In this document: one piece after another, positions 35,991 to 44,378 of the stretch
Numbering within the stretch: the first letter of the stretch is position 1
Layout: each line of letters starts with the position of its first letter
Assembly (NCBI RefSeq): GCF_003130405.1
Contig: NZ_QEAS01000001.1
Span: 331,314 to 395,313 of the forward strand
Source: Pararcticibacter amylolyticus
Lineage (GTDB): Bacteria; Bacteroidota; Bacteroidia; Sphingobacteriales; Sphingobacteriaceae
DNA: 64,000 nt
Reading direction: 5' to 3'
Program-made: the position numbers and the translations under genes
The notes under the pieces: model-generated
Database searches by the model: none
What the model was told of the DNA's origin: nothing
The model's input: the letters and a program-made list of their open reading frames with translations, nothing else

Positions 35991-36206
35991 ATGGCTGAGA
36001 TCACTATTAATAATTCCGATTGGGAAAGACTTAAGCTCAAGATAAAAAGAAAATACAGGGAGCTGTCAAACGAAGAACTGGCATACACACCAGGCGAAGA
36101 AGAACAGCTTATCCAGTTCCTGATGAACCGGTTGAAACGAAGCAGGGAATATGTGGTGTTTACATTAAAAAAAGGACTCGTCAACATAGACAACAACCGA
36201 CTATAG
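35991..36206 (+). CDS. CsbD-like small protein, 71 residues
   Basis: A charged, helical 71-residue protein. The pattern W-x2-LK-x-KIK-x-KY-x-ELSNEEL-x-YTPGEEEQL resembles CsbD-family stress proteins, which share W/K-x-K and D/E-D/E-L signatures and a bundle fold. The second half (MNRLKRSREYVVFTLKKGL) diverges. CsbD is induced by sigma-B in Bacillus, but the family's biochemical role is unclear and the assignment is by eye. It has its own promoter and a terminator hairpin immediately downstream. Confidence 0.6.
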   Translation: MAEITINNSDWERLKLKIKRKYRELSNEELAYTPGEEEQLIQFLMNRLKRSREYVVFTLKKGLVNIDNNRL

Positions 36207-36210
36207 TACA

Positions 36211-36238
36211 AAAAGCTCCCATTCGGAGCTTTTCTTTT
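36211..36238 (+). terminator. Terminator after the CsbD-like gene
   Basis: AAAAGCTCC (36211-36219) pairs with GGAGCTTTT (36225-36233) over a 5-nt loop, followed by a T-rich tract, 4 bp after the stop codon. Confidence 0.85.
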
Positions 36239-36364
36239 CTTATCCCTTCCCACCCGGCTTACTGAAAAAGTAAATTAATATTGTAATATTCTCATACCCA
36301 ACAGTTATATTTATATTTAGTACTTTTAACATGCGTTTTCCGTTTACTATTATAGAAAAACATT

Positions 36365-38083
36365 ATGCTTAAACTGAAAAAACTGATTACCAAAAGAAAG
36401 CTGATGGCTTTTTCTGTAGTAGCATTACTTTTAGCGGGGTTCAAAGATGACTATTTTCAGGCGTCTAAAAACCTTGACATTTTCTCCTCGCTATATAAAG
36501 AACTGAATATAAACTATGTAGACGAGGTCAATTCTTCTAAGCTGATGCAGACAGGTATTGATGCAATGCTCCAGAGTCTTGATCCCTATACCGAATTCGT
36601 TCCGGAGTCGGAGATGGAAGATTACAAGATGAAGTATGTAAGCACCCAGTATGGCGGAATTGGAACGAGCATTCAAAACCGGGACGGACGATTCATGGTC
36701 GCGGAAGCATTCGAAGGCTTCCCGGCTCAGAAGGCAGATATCCGGGCAGGTGATGAAATTATCAAAATAAACAATGTGTCTTTGAGAGGACGGCCCTACG
36801 AACAGGTAAGTTCTATGCTAAAAGGTCCCAAAAACACCCCACTGAAGCTCGTCATCATGCGCCCCGGCGAAACAACCCCTCTTGAGAAAAGCCTCGAAAG
36901 AGCGGAGATTTTTCAACCGAACGTCGCTTATTCAGGCATGCTGGATAACAACATTGGTTATATCAAGTTAGATAAGTTCCTGGAAAATTCCGGAAACGAG
37001 GTACGGGATGCCCTTGTCACAATTCAGAAGAATAAGCCTGCCGGCCTTATTCTCGATCTTCGTTCAAACGGCGGGGGCATTCTGCAGGAAGCCGTAAAGA
37101 TTGTTAATCTTTTCGTTCCGTCTAATACGAAGGTGGTTACCCAAAAAGCCAGAAGCCCTGAAAAAAACTACACCTATCTCACTTACAATAATCCAATTGC
37201 CCTTCATCTTCCTTTGGTAGTATTGGTAAATAACCGCTCGGCTTCAGCATCAGAAATTGTAGCTGGTTCCCTTCAGGATATGGACAGAGCCGTTGTGATC
37301 GGGCAAAGGAGCTTTGGAAAGGGCCTCGTTCAGCAAACATTTAATCTTCCTTATAACAGCCTGGTAAAAGTAACCGTAGCGAAATATTATACACCTTCGG
37401 GTCGCTGCATACAGTCACTCGACTATACCCACCGTACAGCAGAAGGAAATGTTGAAAAAGTGGCCGATTCATTAATTTCTGCTTATAAAACGCCCGGAGG
37501 CAGAACGGTGTATGATGGCAGCGGAATTTATCCCGACATTTTCATAAAACCTGTAAAATACAGTCCCATCTCGCAGACTCTTGCAAGCCGGTACTATTTC
37601 TTTGACTATGCAACCAATTACCGCAGGCAAAAGAATAATATACCCGATGCCAAAATCTTTAGGTTAAGTGATAATGAATACAACGATTTTGTCAACTATC
37701 TTTCAGATAAAGACTACAATTACGATACCCGGACTGAAAAGATCCTGAGCGACCTGAAAACCGAGGCAGAAAAGGAAAGTAAGCTTGCTGAGATCAAAAC
37801 AGAGTTTGAAGCACTGAAGAATAAAGTTTCAGTTAGTAAGAAGAACGATCTTATTCAGTTTAAGGACGAGATTTCCCGTATTCTGGAGAATGAAATCGCC
37901 TCAAGGTACTATTTCCAGAGAGGAAGAATAGAACAAGCGTTCAAGCACGATGAAGATCTAAAAAGTGCGGTTTCAGTCCTGACGAACAAATCAGCTCTTG
38001 CCGCCATATTGCATGGGGAAGGCATCTATAAATCAATTGGAAAACCTAGTACCGGGTTTTCAGCAAATACCGGCAAAAATTAA
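36365..38083 (+). CDS. S41 C-terminal processing peptidase
   Basis: A 572-residue CtpA/Prc-family serine peptidase. It has an N-terminal membrane or signal helix (about 14-26), a PDZ domain (about 85-175, with YGGIGTSIQNRDGRF and ADIRAGDEIIKINNVSL), and the S41 catalytic core. The nucleophile is predicted as S294 in NNRSASASEIVAG and the general base as K319 in GQRSFGKGLVQ, the 25-residue spacing typical of the family. A helical tail of about 180 residues follows. It acts in the periplasm on C-termini of substrates; which ones is unknown. Confidence 0.92.
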   Translation: MLKLKKLITKRKLMAFSVVALLLAGFKDDYFQASKNLDIFSSLYKELNINYVDEVNSSKLMQTGIDAMLQSLDPYTEFVPESEMEDYKMKYVSTQYGGIGTSIQNRDGRFMVAEAFEGFPAQKADIRAGDEIIKINNVSLRGRPYEQVSSMLKGPKNTPLKLVIMRPGETTPLEKSLERAEIFQPNVAYSGMLDNNIGYIKLDKFLENSGNEVRDALVTIQKNKPAGLILDLRSNGGGILQEAVKIVNLFVPSNTKVVTQKARSPEKNYTYLTYNNPIALHLPLVVLVNNRSASASEIVAGSLQDMDRAVVIGQRSFGKGLVQQTFNLPYNSLVKVTVAKYYTPSGRCIQSLDYTHRTAEGNVEKVADSLISAYKTPGGRTVYDGSGIYPDIFIKPVKYSPISQTLASRYYFFDYATNYRRQKNNIPDAKIFRLSDNEYNDFVNYLSDKDYNYDTRTEKILSDLKTEAEKESKLAEIKTEFEALKNKVSVSKKNDLIQFKDEISRILENEIASRYYFQRGRIEQAFKHDEDLKSAVSVLTNKSALAAILHGEGIYKSIGKPSTGFSANTGKN

Positions 38084-38114
38084 GATACTATCTTAGATAC
38101 AGAATTGTTCTTTT

Positions 38115-38459
38115 ATGAATATTGAGGAATACAGGTATTATTGTCTTTCACTTGCGGGGGTTACAGAAAGCTTTCCCTTCGGAGAAGACACCCTGGTTAT
38201 GAAAGTAAAAGGAAAGATATTTGCACTGGCATCTCTTCAGGATTTCACATTCAATGTCAAATGCGACCCGGAAAAGGCGGTTGAACTGAGGGAAAAGTAT
38301 TCCGAAGTACTCCCGGGCTACCACATGAATAAAAAACACTGGAATACCATCATCCCAAACGGATCAGTCAGCGATGCCCTCCTGCGCCAGTGGATACTCG
38401 ACTCATATCTTCTCGTAGTAAAAGGACTGCCATTGAAAGAACGGTCTGACCTGTCTTAA
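38115..38459 (+). CDS. MmcQ/YjbR family protein
   Basis: This 114-residue protein has the MmcQ/YjbR (CyaY-like fold) pattern: short N-terminal helix, the ESFPFGEDTLVMKVKGKIFAL strand pair, VKCDPEKAVELRE, and MNKKHWNTII before a terminal helix with SYLLVVKGLP. Members are often described as DNA-binding-like, but no biochemical role is established. It lies 31 bp behind the S41 peptidase gene and may be cotranscribed. Confidence 0.9.
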   Translation: MNIEEYRYYCLSLAGVTESFPFGEDTLVMKVKGKIFALASLQDFTFNVKCDPEKAVELREKYSEVLPGYHMNKKHWNTIIPNGSVSDALLRQWILDSYLLVVKGLPLKERSDLS

Positions 38460-38559
38460 CATCCTGCCCAGCGGGAAACTATCCGGATATCTTTTTGTTA
38501 TCGGATGATGAATACCATCAATAACAAATTTTCTTAAAACAGGTTAGTGCTTAAAACGA

Positions 38560-39093
38560 ATGAAGAAAAGTGTTCCCGTAGTTGCAGCTGGATTAGTGTT
38601 GACGGCTGCAGCATTAGTAATTAAAAAGCTTCTTGATGAACCTCTTGAAACTGTGCCAAAAGTTGATTTAAACAAATATCTGGGAAGGTGGTATGAAATT
38701 GCAGCTATCCCCAAACGATTCGAAAAAGGATGTACTTACACAACTGCACAATATTCACTAAACGAAGACGGTACTATTGAAGTTAAAAATTCCTGTATCT
38801 CCAAAGGGGAAGAAAGGGTGGCAACAGGAAAGGCATTTGTTTCCGATCCTGTCAGCAATGCCAAACTCGACGTAGAATTCTTCTGGCCGTTCAAGGGCAA
38901 ATACTGGATCATTGCCCTGGCGCCGGATTACAGTTATGCAATGGTGGGGAATCCTGACAGGAAGAGCCTCTGGATCCTGAGCAGAAAACCCTGGATGGAA
39001 AAGGAAACCTATAAAGAGCTTCTCATAATTGCACTAAGCAAAGGGTTTGATATTTCTAAACTCAGAATAACACCCCAAAAGTCAGGGGATTGA
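38560..39093 (+). CDS. Bacterial lipocalin (Blc-like)
   Basis: A 177-residue lipocalin with the family signature LGRWYEIAAIPKRFEKGC near residues 41-58 and the closing FWPFKGKYWIIAL and RKSLWILSRKPWM strands. The N-terminus (VPVVAAGLVLTAAALVI) is a hydrophobic anchor without a lipobox cysteine, unlike E. coli Blc. Blc binds lysophospholipids at the outer membrane; the same role is only inferred here. Confidence 0.9.
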   Translation: MKKSVPVVAAGLVLTAAALVIKKLLDEPLETVPKVDLNKYLGRWYEIAAIPKRFEKGCTYTTAQYSLNEDGTIEVKNSCISKGEERVATGKAFVSDPVSNAKLDVEFFWPFKGKYWIIALAPDYSYAMVGNPDRKSLWILSRKPWMEKETYKELLIIALSKGFDISKLRITPQKSGD

Positions 39094-39162
39094 TCACTAT
39101 CCCCTGCCGGTAATCCGCAGGACATTCTCTGCGATTTGCAGAATTGACTATTTTAGCTGCCT

Positions 39163-40095
39163 ATGCAAAGAAGAACTCCAATTCCGGTTGCCGGCTATAC
39201 TCTGTTTGTACTGCTTTTCCTTGTAATGAGTTCTTGCAATCAGGAGAAGCAGGGCAAGGTGAAGCCCACCTTCAAAAATGTTCTCGGGATGCAATATATC
39301 GAGACTGACCGGTATTTTACAAACGGGCTGTCTTTTAATGAGCAGGGTTACGAGCTTGAACCATCCTGGAAGATGTATCTTCTATCAGATGATTCTTTGA
39401 TGATCTACCATCCTCAGGCAAAAGTGTTCTACCATTACCCCATCTATCACGATCATGATTCGGTTTTCAATATCGCGAGACATTGGATGAGAATCAGGCA
39501 CATAAGCAAGGATAGCCTTATCTTTCAGTTACTTTCTGTCGAAGAAAAAAAAGTGTCTAAAGAATTTTCCAACGCCTTTATGAAGTTTTACTCCTATGAA
39601 TACCTCAAGAAAAGGCAATGGGATCCTGAACTCATGAAGCGTCCTTCAGCAAGAGATACCGCATTCATACGCGCTAAGTCGGAAAGAGCTAACCGAAACC
39701 CGGCAAACAAAGACAGTGCGTTCGCCGCGCGTATTCCGGTTGTCCTCACAAGCAAGATAAAAGAAATCACCGTTAATAAGCTGAAAGTAAAACTTGATCC
39801 TCACGATCTCCTTCATAAAAGTCCGTCCGACGAATATCTTTATCCCGAATATTCCATATCCATTGATAAGGCTTATAAGGATTTCTCCTATAACTTTTCT
39901 GTCCTCGTCGATGATAAAGGAGATATGCACCTTTCAAAATTCATCGTTAGTCCTGAATTCGAGGAATCAAGGAGGAGGGTTCTGGAAGGTATTATTGATG
40001 TATATCTGAAACGTTTTCTTGTGATCAAGCCAGGAACTACACTTGGAATGGCTCATACCAGTGAGATTAGCCTGAGCGTAAAAGGCCGGAAATAA
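39163..40095 (+). CDS. Unrecognised lipoprotein, 310 residues
   Basis: The N-terminus is a clear lipoprotein signal with LVMSSCNQ as lipobox (Cys around residue 25). The mature part mixes strands and helices, with a lysine/arginine-rich helical stretch in the middle (LKKRQWDPELMKRPSARDTAFIR) and a C-terminal half reading EYSISIDKAYKDFSYNFSVLVDDKGDMHLSKF. I recognise no named domain. A degenerate -7 box (TATTTTAG, 39149-39156) sits 6 bp before the ATG. It is convergent with the YoaP-like gene. Confidence 0.75.
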   Translation: MQRRTPIPVAGYTLFVLLFLVMSSCNQEKQGKVKPTFKNVLGMQYIETDRYFTNGLSFNEQGYELEPSWKMYLLSDDSLMIYHPQAKVFYHYPIYHDHDSVFNIARHWMRIRHISKDSLIFQLLSVEEKKVSKEFSNAFMKFYSYEYLKKRQWDPELMKRPSARDTAFIRAKSERANRNPANKDSAFAARIPVVLTSKIKEITVNKLKVKLDPHDLLHKSPSDEYLYPEYSISIDKAYKDFSYNFSVLVDDKGDMHLSKFIVSPEFEESRRRVLEGIIDVYLKRFLVIKPGTTLGMAHTSEISLSVKGRK

Positions 40096-40118
40096 AAAAA
40101 GAAATATCCGGTGCAGTT

Positions 40119-40889
40119 TCAACCTCCCCCCAAAAGCTTCTCAAAAGACTTTTCATTCAAAATTTGATGGGTCAGGAACTTTCCGTCCTGAAACAAGCTG
40201 TAAATGGTATGCGGACTAAAATGGTTTTGAGCCATTTCCCTGCTCTCAAGCTTTATTTTGCTGATCTTGTACCCTTTCTCACAGGCCATCCTTTCCAACT
40301 CCTCTGTGTAATACCCTGTAAACGGACAGGCATCTGTATAATAAACGGCAAGGCCTTCTTTAACGTCGCATTCGCCCGTTTTACAACAGTCCCTGAATTC
40401 GGGTTTCCATATATTCTCATTCAAGGACTTATACCACAGCTCAAAATATGGCTGAGCCGTATCACACAATTCAAAGCCCTGATTTTGAAAAAACCTCCGG
40501 TCTGACATATAAGCTTGTTTTGAATTTCCCGTAACTACCACTATTCCATTCTTTCCCTCCATCTTTGCTTCATTCTCACATTCAAGGTAGAGAGCCTTTC
40601 CGTATCCCTTTCCTTTATGCTGCCCGGAAACCCAAAAGCAATTGATAAGGAGATAACCCGGGGCAACAAGAGGAACCCATGCATTTTCAGCAGGCACATA
40701 TTCAATAAACGCTTTACCTCTTACTTCCACTTTCTTAAACTTATAGCCATCCCGAAACTGATCCTGAAGCCATCTTTTTTTCGCATTATATCCGGCTCTG
40801 CATTTAACATCACTGATGGCACAGCAAATATGCTCCTTCTCTATATTTGTGTCAGTCAGAGTTGTAATAGAAATACTCATAGGGATCAT
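40119..40889 (-). CDS. GNAT acetyltransferase with YoaP-like C-terminal domain
   Basis: The 256-residue protein resembles Bacillus subtilis YoaP (about 250 residues). The N-terminal half is a GNAT fold with the acetyl-CoA-binding loop SGQHKGKGYGKALY. The second half contains CKTGECDVKEGLAVYYTDACPFTGYY, the YoaP domain with several conserved cysteines. The substrate is not known. The upstream NIEKEHICCAISD segment is also shared with YoaP. Two start codons three residues apart are possible. Confidence 0.85.
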   Translation of the reverse strand: MIPMSISITTLTDTNIEKEHICCAISDVKCRAGYNAKKRWLQDQFRDGYKFKKVEVRGKAFIEYVPAENAWVPLVAPGYLLINCFWVSGQHKGKGYGKALYLECENEAKMEGKNGIVVVTGNSKQAYMSDRRFFQNQGFELCDTAQPYFELWYKSLNENIWKPEFRDCCKTGECDVKEGLAVYYTDACPFTGYYTEELERMACEKGYKISKIKLESREMAQNHFSPHTIYSLFQDGKFLTHQILNEKSFEKLLGGG

Positions 40890-40963
40890 CTCTTTTATCA
40901 GAAAACAAAGCTAAATTATGATAGCATGATGTCAACCCTATGTCAGTACAAAAATTACCTGTG

Positions 40964-43402
40964 TTACTTTTTCAACCTCCCCGCTTCCTCTTCGAGGGCG
41001 GTTCGGTGGCTTCTGCCAGCCTTAACCTCATTATTTCCAAACTTATAAGATAAGGTTAAACGTGCCGTTCTGCTATCCCCCCTTTGAAACAGTTTGTAAT
41101 CCAATCCCGGATAAGCACTGCTTATTTTGGAATACCTGGTTTTGAACAGGTCATTTACGGTAAGCTTAAGGTTCACTCTCTTGTTTGAAAAGCTCTTGCT
41201 CATTCCAAAATCGACCGTATAACGAGGCCTTAAACTAAACGTCCCATAAACCACCTTCGACTGATAGTTTCCACTTAACTCAAATGATAGAGCCTTGCCC
41301 GCTACAAAATTTTGACTATTGTAAATTTGGACGGCAGTTTGTTCGTTATCAAGCACCTGGCCATTCAGGTCGGGAGATTTAAACTGATTTTTGAATAGAT
41401 TAATATTCGTATTGCTGTTCCACCACTTTGCGAAAGCAAAGGGAACACTTAGATTAAGAGAGTAAGTTAACTGCTCAGAGAGATTTGCATTGGTTTGATA
41501 AAGTGCGCTTTTCTCAGGATCGGGCAACAATACCTGGGTAATCCCATCTGTAGTCCGGGTGTAACCTGCAGATACGGTATACTTCTTTTGAAAAGTGTAC
41601 GACAGATCAAATGTATTTGTATACTCTGGCTTCAGAAAAGGGTTTCCCTTATTGAAGGTATACCGGTCAAGAAAATACTCAAATGGGTTCAGGGCTTCAT
41701 ATTCAGGCCGGGTGATCCTCCGGCTATAGGTTAACCCCACGCTGTTGTTTTCATTTGCGGCAAAATTAACAGCGGCACTCGGAAAAAAATCAAGGTAATG
41801 CCGCCTGGATACTTCTCCCGTAGTAACCAGGTCGCCCTTTGAATTAGTTTGTTCAGCCCTCACTCCAGCCTGCAAGTTCCACTTCCTGGTTTCCTTCCTC
41901 AAATTGACGTAAGCTGCGTTTATATTTTCAGTGTAGAGAAAGTGATTACTCCTTCGCGGATCGTTGTTCCACCCGTTGCCTTCAAACCGGTTGAAACGAA
42001 AGTCATTATCCGCTTCGACCCAGCTGGATTTATAACCAGCTTCCATTTTCAGAGACTTTGATAATGGATGAGTATAGTCGACTTTAAAAGCATATATATC
42101 GATATACGAAGGACTGTAGTTCTTCAGCAGTTCCTGCACCTCGTTTTTGTTTGTATTGTAAAGATACAGATTATCATATTGCATCCTGTCGTCACTATGG
42201 TTATTAGAATAATCAGCATCAATGCTAAGTTCTCTTCCATTCGAATCAAGGATCCCCTTATAATTCAGATTATAACTTACATTCCGATAGCTTGAATTTC
42301 CGGTATTCGTGGCTTTGACAGCAGAATCCACAACTCCGGAAAGAGAACTGATCATGGTAGAGTTACCATAGTTTTCATTCCATCTGTTAAAATACCCGTT
42401 CACAATAACTCCTACAGTATGGTTTTTATTAATAAACAAGTCTGCTCCTGCCTTAAAATTGTGATTAGACCAGTGACGCACCCCGGAACCTGTTTGGGCA
42501 AACCTGCTGCGTAAACCCATATTATCATTGATCCGGTCGATATCAGTACTTTGCTCGCCTCTGTTATTACTGTAATTATAGTTGCCGAAGAAATTAAGGT
42601 GTTCACTCCGGTTATTAATGGAGATCCCTCCGTTCGTTTTCCTGTATCCAGAGTAACCAGCTCCAGCAGTAACCGTTCCGTTAGTACCGAAATTTTTGCT
42701 CTTTTTAAGCCGGATATTTATGATTCCCGACTTCCCCTCAGCCTCATATCGGGCAGATGGATTAGTTATAATCTCCAGGGATTCTATTTCATTGCTTTGC
42801 ATGTTGCGCAGCATGCTGGTGAGATCAGCGGAACTCAGATAAGTCGGCTTTCCATCTATAAGTACCAAAACGCCCTGCTTCCCCCTGAGAGAAATATTAT
42901 CATCTTTATCCAGACTTACACCCGGAGCCTTTTGAAGCACTTCAAGTGCTGATGACCCCGCAGAAACGCTGCTGACCGACACATTAACAATCAACTTATC
43001 TCCTTTACGTTCAACAAGAGGTTTCTGAGCAGTAATCATCACTTCGTCAAGCTTCTTATTATCGGGCTCCATTACCATGGTTCCAAGATCAATGTCCTCC
43101 TTCCCGGCTATTACAGTAATAGGCTGACTATAGTACTTTTTTAAGCCAACCTGAGTTAATACAACTCTGTAAGTTCCCTGCGGGATATCTTTAAAAGTAA
43201 ATCCGCCCTTATCGTCAGTTATCTCCGTTTTCACAAGTGTTGAATCTTTTGAGCGAATAAGAGATACTGTAACATAATCAAGCGCTTTATTTTGAAAGTC
43301 CGCCACTTTACCGCCTACATCGTTCCCTTTCGAAAAACAATAGCCTGCTGAAAGAATTAGGGTAAATGTTGATGTCAGAATAGTATTTGTAAAAATGTTC
43401 AT
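40964..43402 (-). CDS. TonB-dependent receptor-like outer membrane protein
   Basis: An 812-residue outer-membrane barrel of the CarboxypepD_reg/OMP_b-brl_3 type. A signal peptide (about 1-24) leads into a carboxypeptidase-regulatory beta-sandwich (about 28-105). A plug domain follows (about 130-220, with LEVLQKAPGVSLDKDDNISLRGKQGVLVLIDGKPTY). The rest is a long C-terminal barrel ending in an aromatic strand region (TARLTLSYKFG) and a short polar tail. It lacks a partner SusD-like gene, so it is more like a siderophore- or peptide-type receptor than a glycan transporter. Substrate unknown. Confidence 0.85.
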   Translation of the reverse strand: MNIFTNTILTSTFTLILSAGYCFSKGNDVGGKVADFQNKALDYVTVSLIRSKDSTLVKTEITDDKGGFTFKDIPQGTYRVVLTQVGLKKYYSQPITVIAGKEDIDLGTMVMEPDNKKLDEVMITAQKPLVERKGDKLIVNVSVSSVSAGSSALEVLQKAPGVSLDKDDNISLRGKQGVLVLIDGKPTYLSSADLTSMLRNMQSNEIESLEIITNPSARYEAEGKSGIINIRLKKSKNFGTNGTVTAGAGYSGYRKTNGGISINNRSEHLNFFGNYNYSNNRGEQSTDIDRINDNMGLRSRFAQTGSGVRHWSNHNFKAGADLFINKNHTVGVIVNGYFNRWNENYGNSTMISSLSGVVDSAVKATNTGNSSYRNVSYNLNYKGILDSNGRELSIDADYSNNHSDDRMQYDNLYLYNTNKNEVQELLKNYSPSYIDIYAFKVDYTHPLSKSLKMEAGYKSSWVEADNDFRFNRFEGNGWNNDPRRSNHFLYTENINAAYVNLRKETRKWNLQAGVRAEQTNSKGDLVTTGEVSRRHYLDFFPSAAVNFAANENNSVGLTYSRRITRPEYEALNPFEYFLDRYTFNKGNPFLKPEYTNTFDLSYTFQKKYTVSAGYTRTTDGITQVLLPDPEKSALYQTNANLSEQLTYSLNLSVPFAFAKWWNSNTNINLFKNQFKSPDLNGQVLDNEQTAVQIYNSQNFVAGKALSFELSGNYQSKVVYGTFSLRPRYTVDFGMSKSFSNKRVNLKLTVNDLFKTRYSKISSAYPGLDYKLFQRGDSRTARLTLSYKFGNNEVKAGRSHRTALEEEAGRLKK

Positions 43403-43425
43403 GTTCTTTTTCGTATGATCCGGAT

Positions 43426-43433
43426 CAAAACTA
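43426..43433 (-). promoter_or_regulatory. -7 box of the receptor gene
   Basis: On the minus strand TAGTTTTG is a perfect TAnnTTTG match, 24 bp upstream of the TonB-dependent receptor-like start. Confidence 0.4.
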
Positions 43434-43563
43434 TAAAGCCATGATAAGCCTTCATACCAGAATTAGGTGTACAGGCAAGACACCTCGGTAAAAACAGGAT
43501 TTAAACCGGTAAAATATTTCTGATATAAAATCCGTTCTTTTGCCTTAAACTGAAAAAGTCAAA

Positions 43564-44259
43564 ATGGACAAGAATGAAGAACATCTGCTCGACAATCCGA
43601 TATGGAACGCCCTCGCAAGCGGGAACAAAGATCTATCAAGGGGAACGGGCAATGCGAAATATTTTAGACGAGATATAGCGTTCTTTGCCGGGTTGAAAAA
43701 CAATTCCGAACAGGACTTCCGGGAGCTTCATCTACTTTTCCGCGAAAAGGAGCCCGCTGTTCTTTTTTTGCCCGAAACGATAAAAATCCCGGCTGAATGG
43801 ACCATCAGTGTAGAAAAGAAACTCCTGCAATTGACGGGTGAGAATTGCAAAATCCCATCTTATAAAGAGGATGATATCCTTCCATTGGGAGAACAGAATA
43901 TCGGTGAGATGCTCCGGCTCACCTCCTTAACCAATCCTGGCCCCTTTCTCGACAGAACTATTGAATTCGGAAATTACGAAGGTATATTCGACGGAGAAAA
44001 TCTTGTAGCAATGGCGGGGCAGCGGCTACAGCCCGGAAAATATACCGAGATCAGCGCAGTATGCAGTCATCCCGATCATGTGGGAAAAGGATATGCATCC
44101 AGGATCATCCGCAGTCAGATCAGAAAAATAAAGGAAGAGGGCAGGATTCCATTTCTCCATGTTCTGCCGGACAACAGCCCGGCGTACAAGCTTTACGAGA
44201 AGTTAGGATTTACTGTAAGGAAAGAGCTTTGGGTATATGTAATTGAAAAGAGTCAATAG
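43564..44259 (+). CDS. GNAT family N-acetyltransferase (FR47-like)
   Basis: A 231-residue protein whose last 100 residues form a GNAT domain: FLDRTIEFGNYEGIFDGENLVAMAGQRL, the acetyl-CoA loop VCSHPDHVGKGYASRII, and LHVLPDNSPAYKLYEKLGFTVRKELWVY. The N-terminal half (NPIWNALASGNKDLS) is the divergent pseudo-GNAT part seen in FR47-like enzymes. The acceptor substrate is unknown. It is transcribed divergently from the receptor gene. Confidence 0.87.
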   Translation: MDKNEEHLLDNPIWNALASGNKDLSRGTGNAKYFRRDIAFFAGLKNNSEQDFRELHLLFREKEPAVLFLPETIKIPAEWTISVEKKLLQLTGENCKIPSYKEDDILPLGEQNIGEMLRLTSLTNPGPFLDRTIEFGNYEGIFDGENLVAMAGQRLQPGKYTEISAVCSHPDHVGKGYASRIIRSQIRKIKEEGRIPFLHVLPDNSPAYKLYEKLGFTVRKELWVYVIEKSQ

Positions 44260-44378
44260 CAGTTCTGTAAGCCATACTTTCCACTGACAAACATGTCGGC
44301 AAAAAAGTTGTTGGGTAGGTAAAATATAATCAGCAGACGCGATTGCCAAGCAAGCTCTGCCAATTTATACATTCGCCT

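Noticed and set aside
40964-43402. Calling the barrel protein a SusC homologue
   Set aside because: It is shorter, has no SusD partner and lacks the SusC-specific plug signature seen in the gene at 50751-53882.
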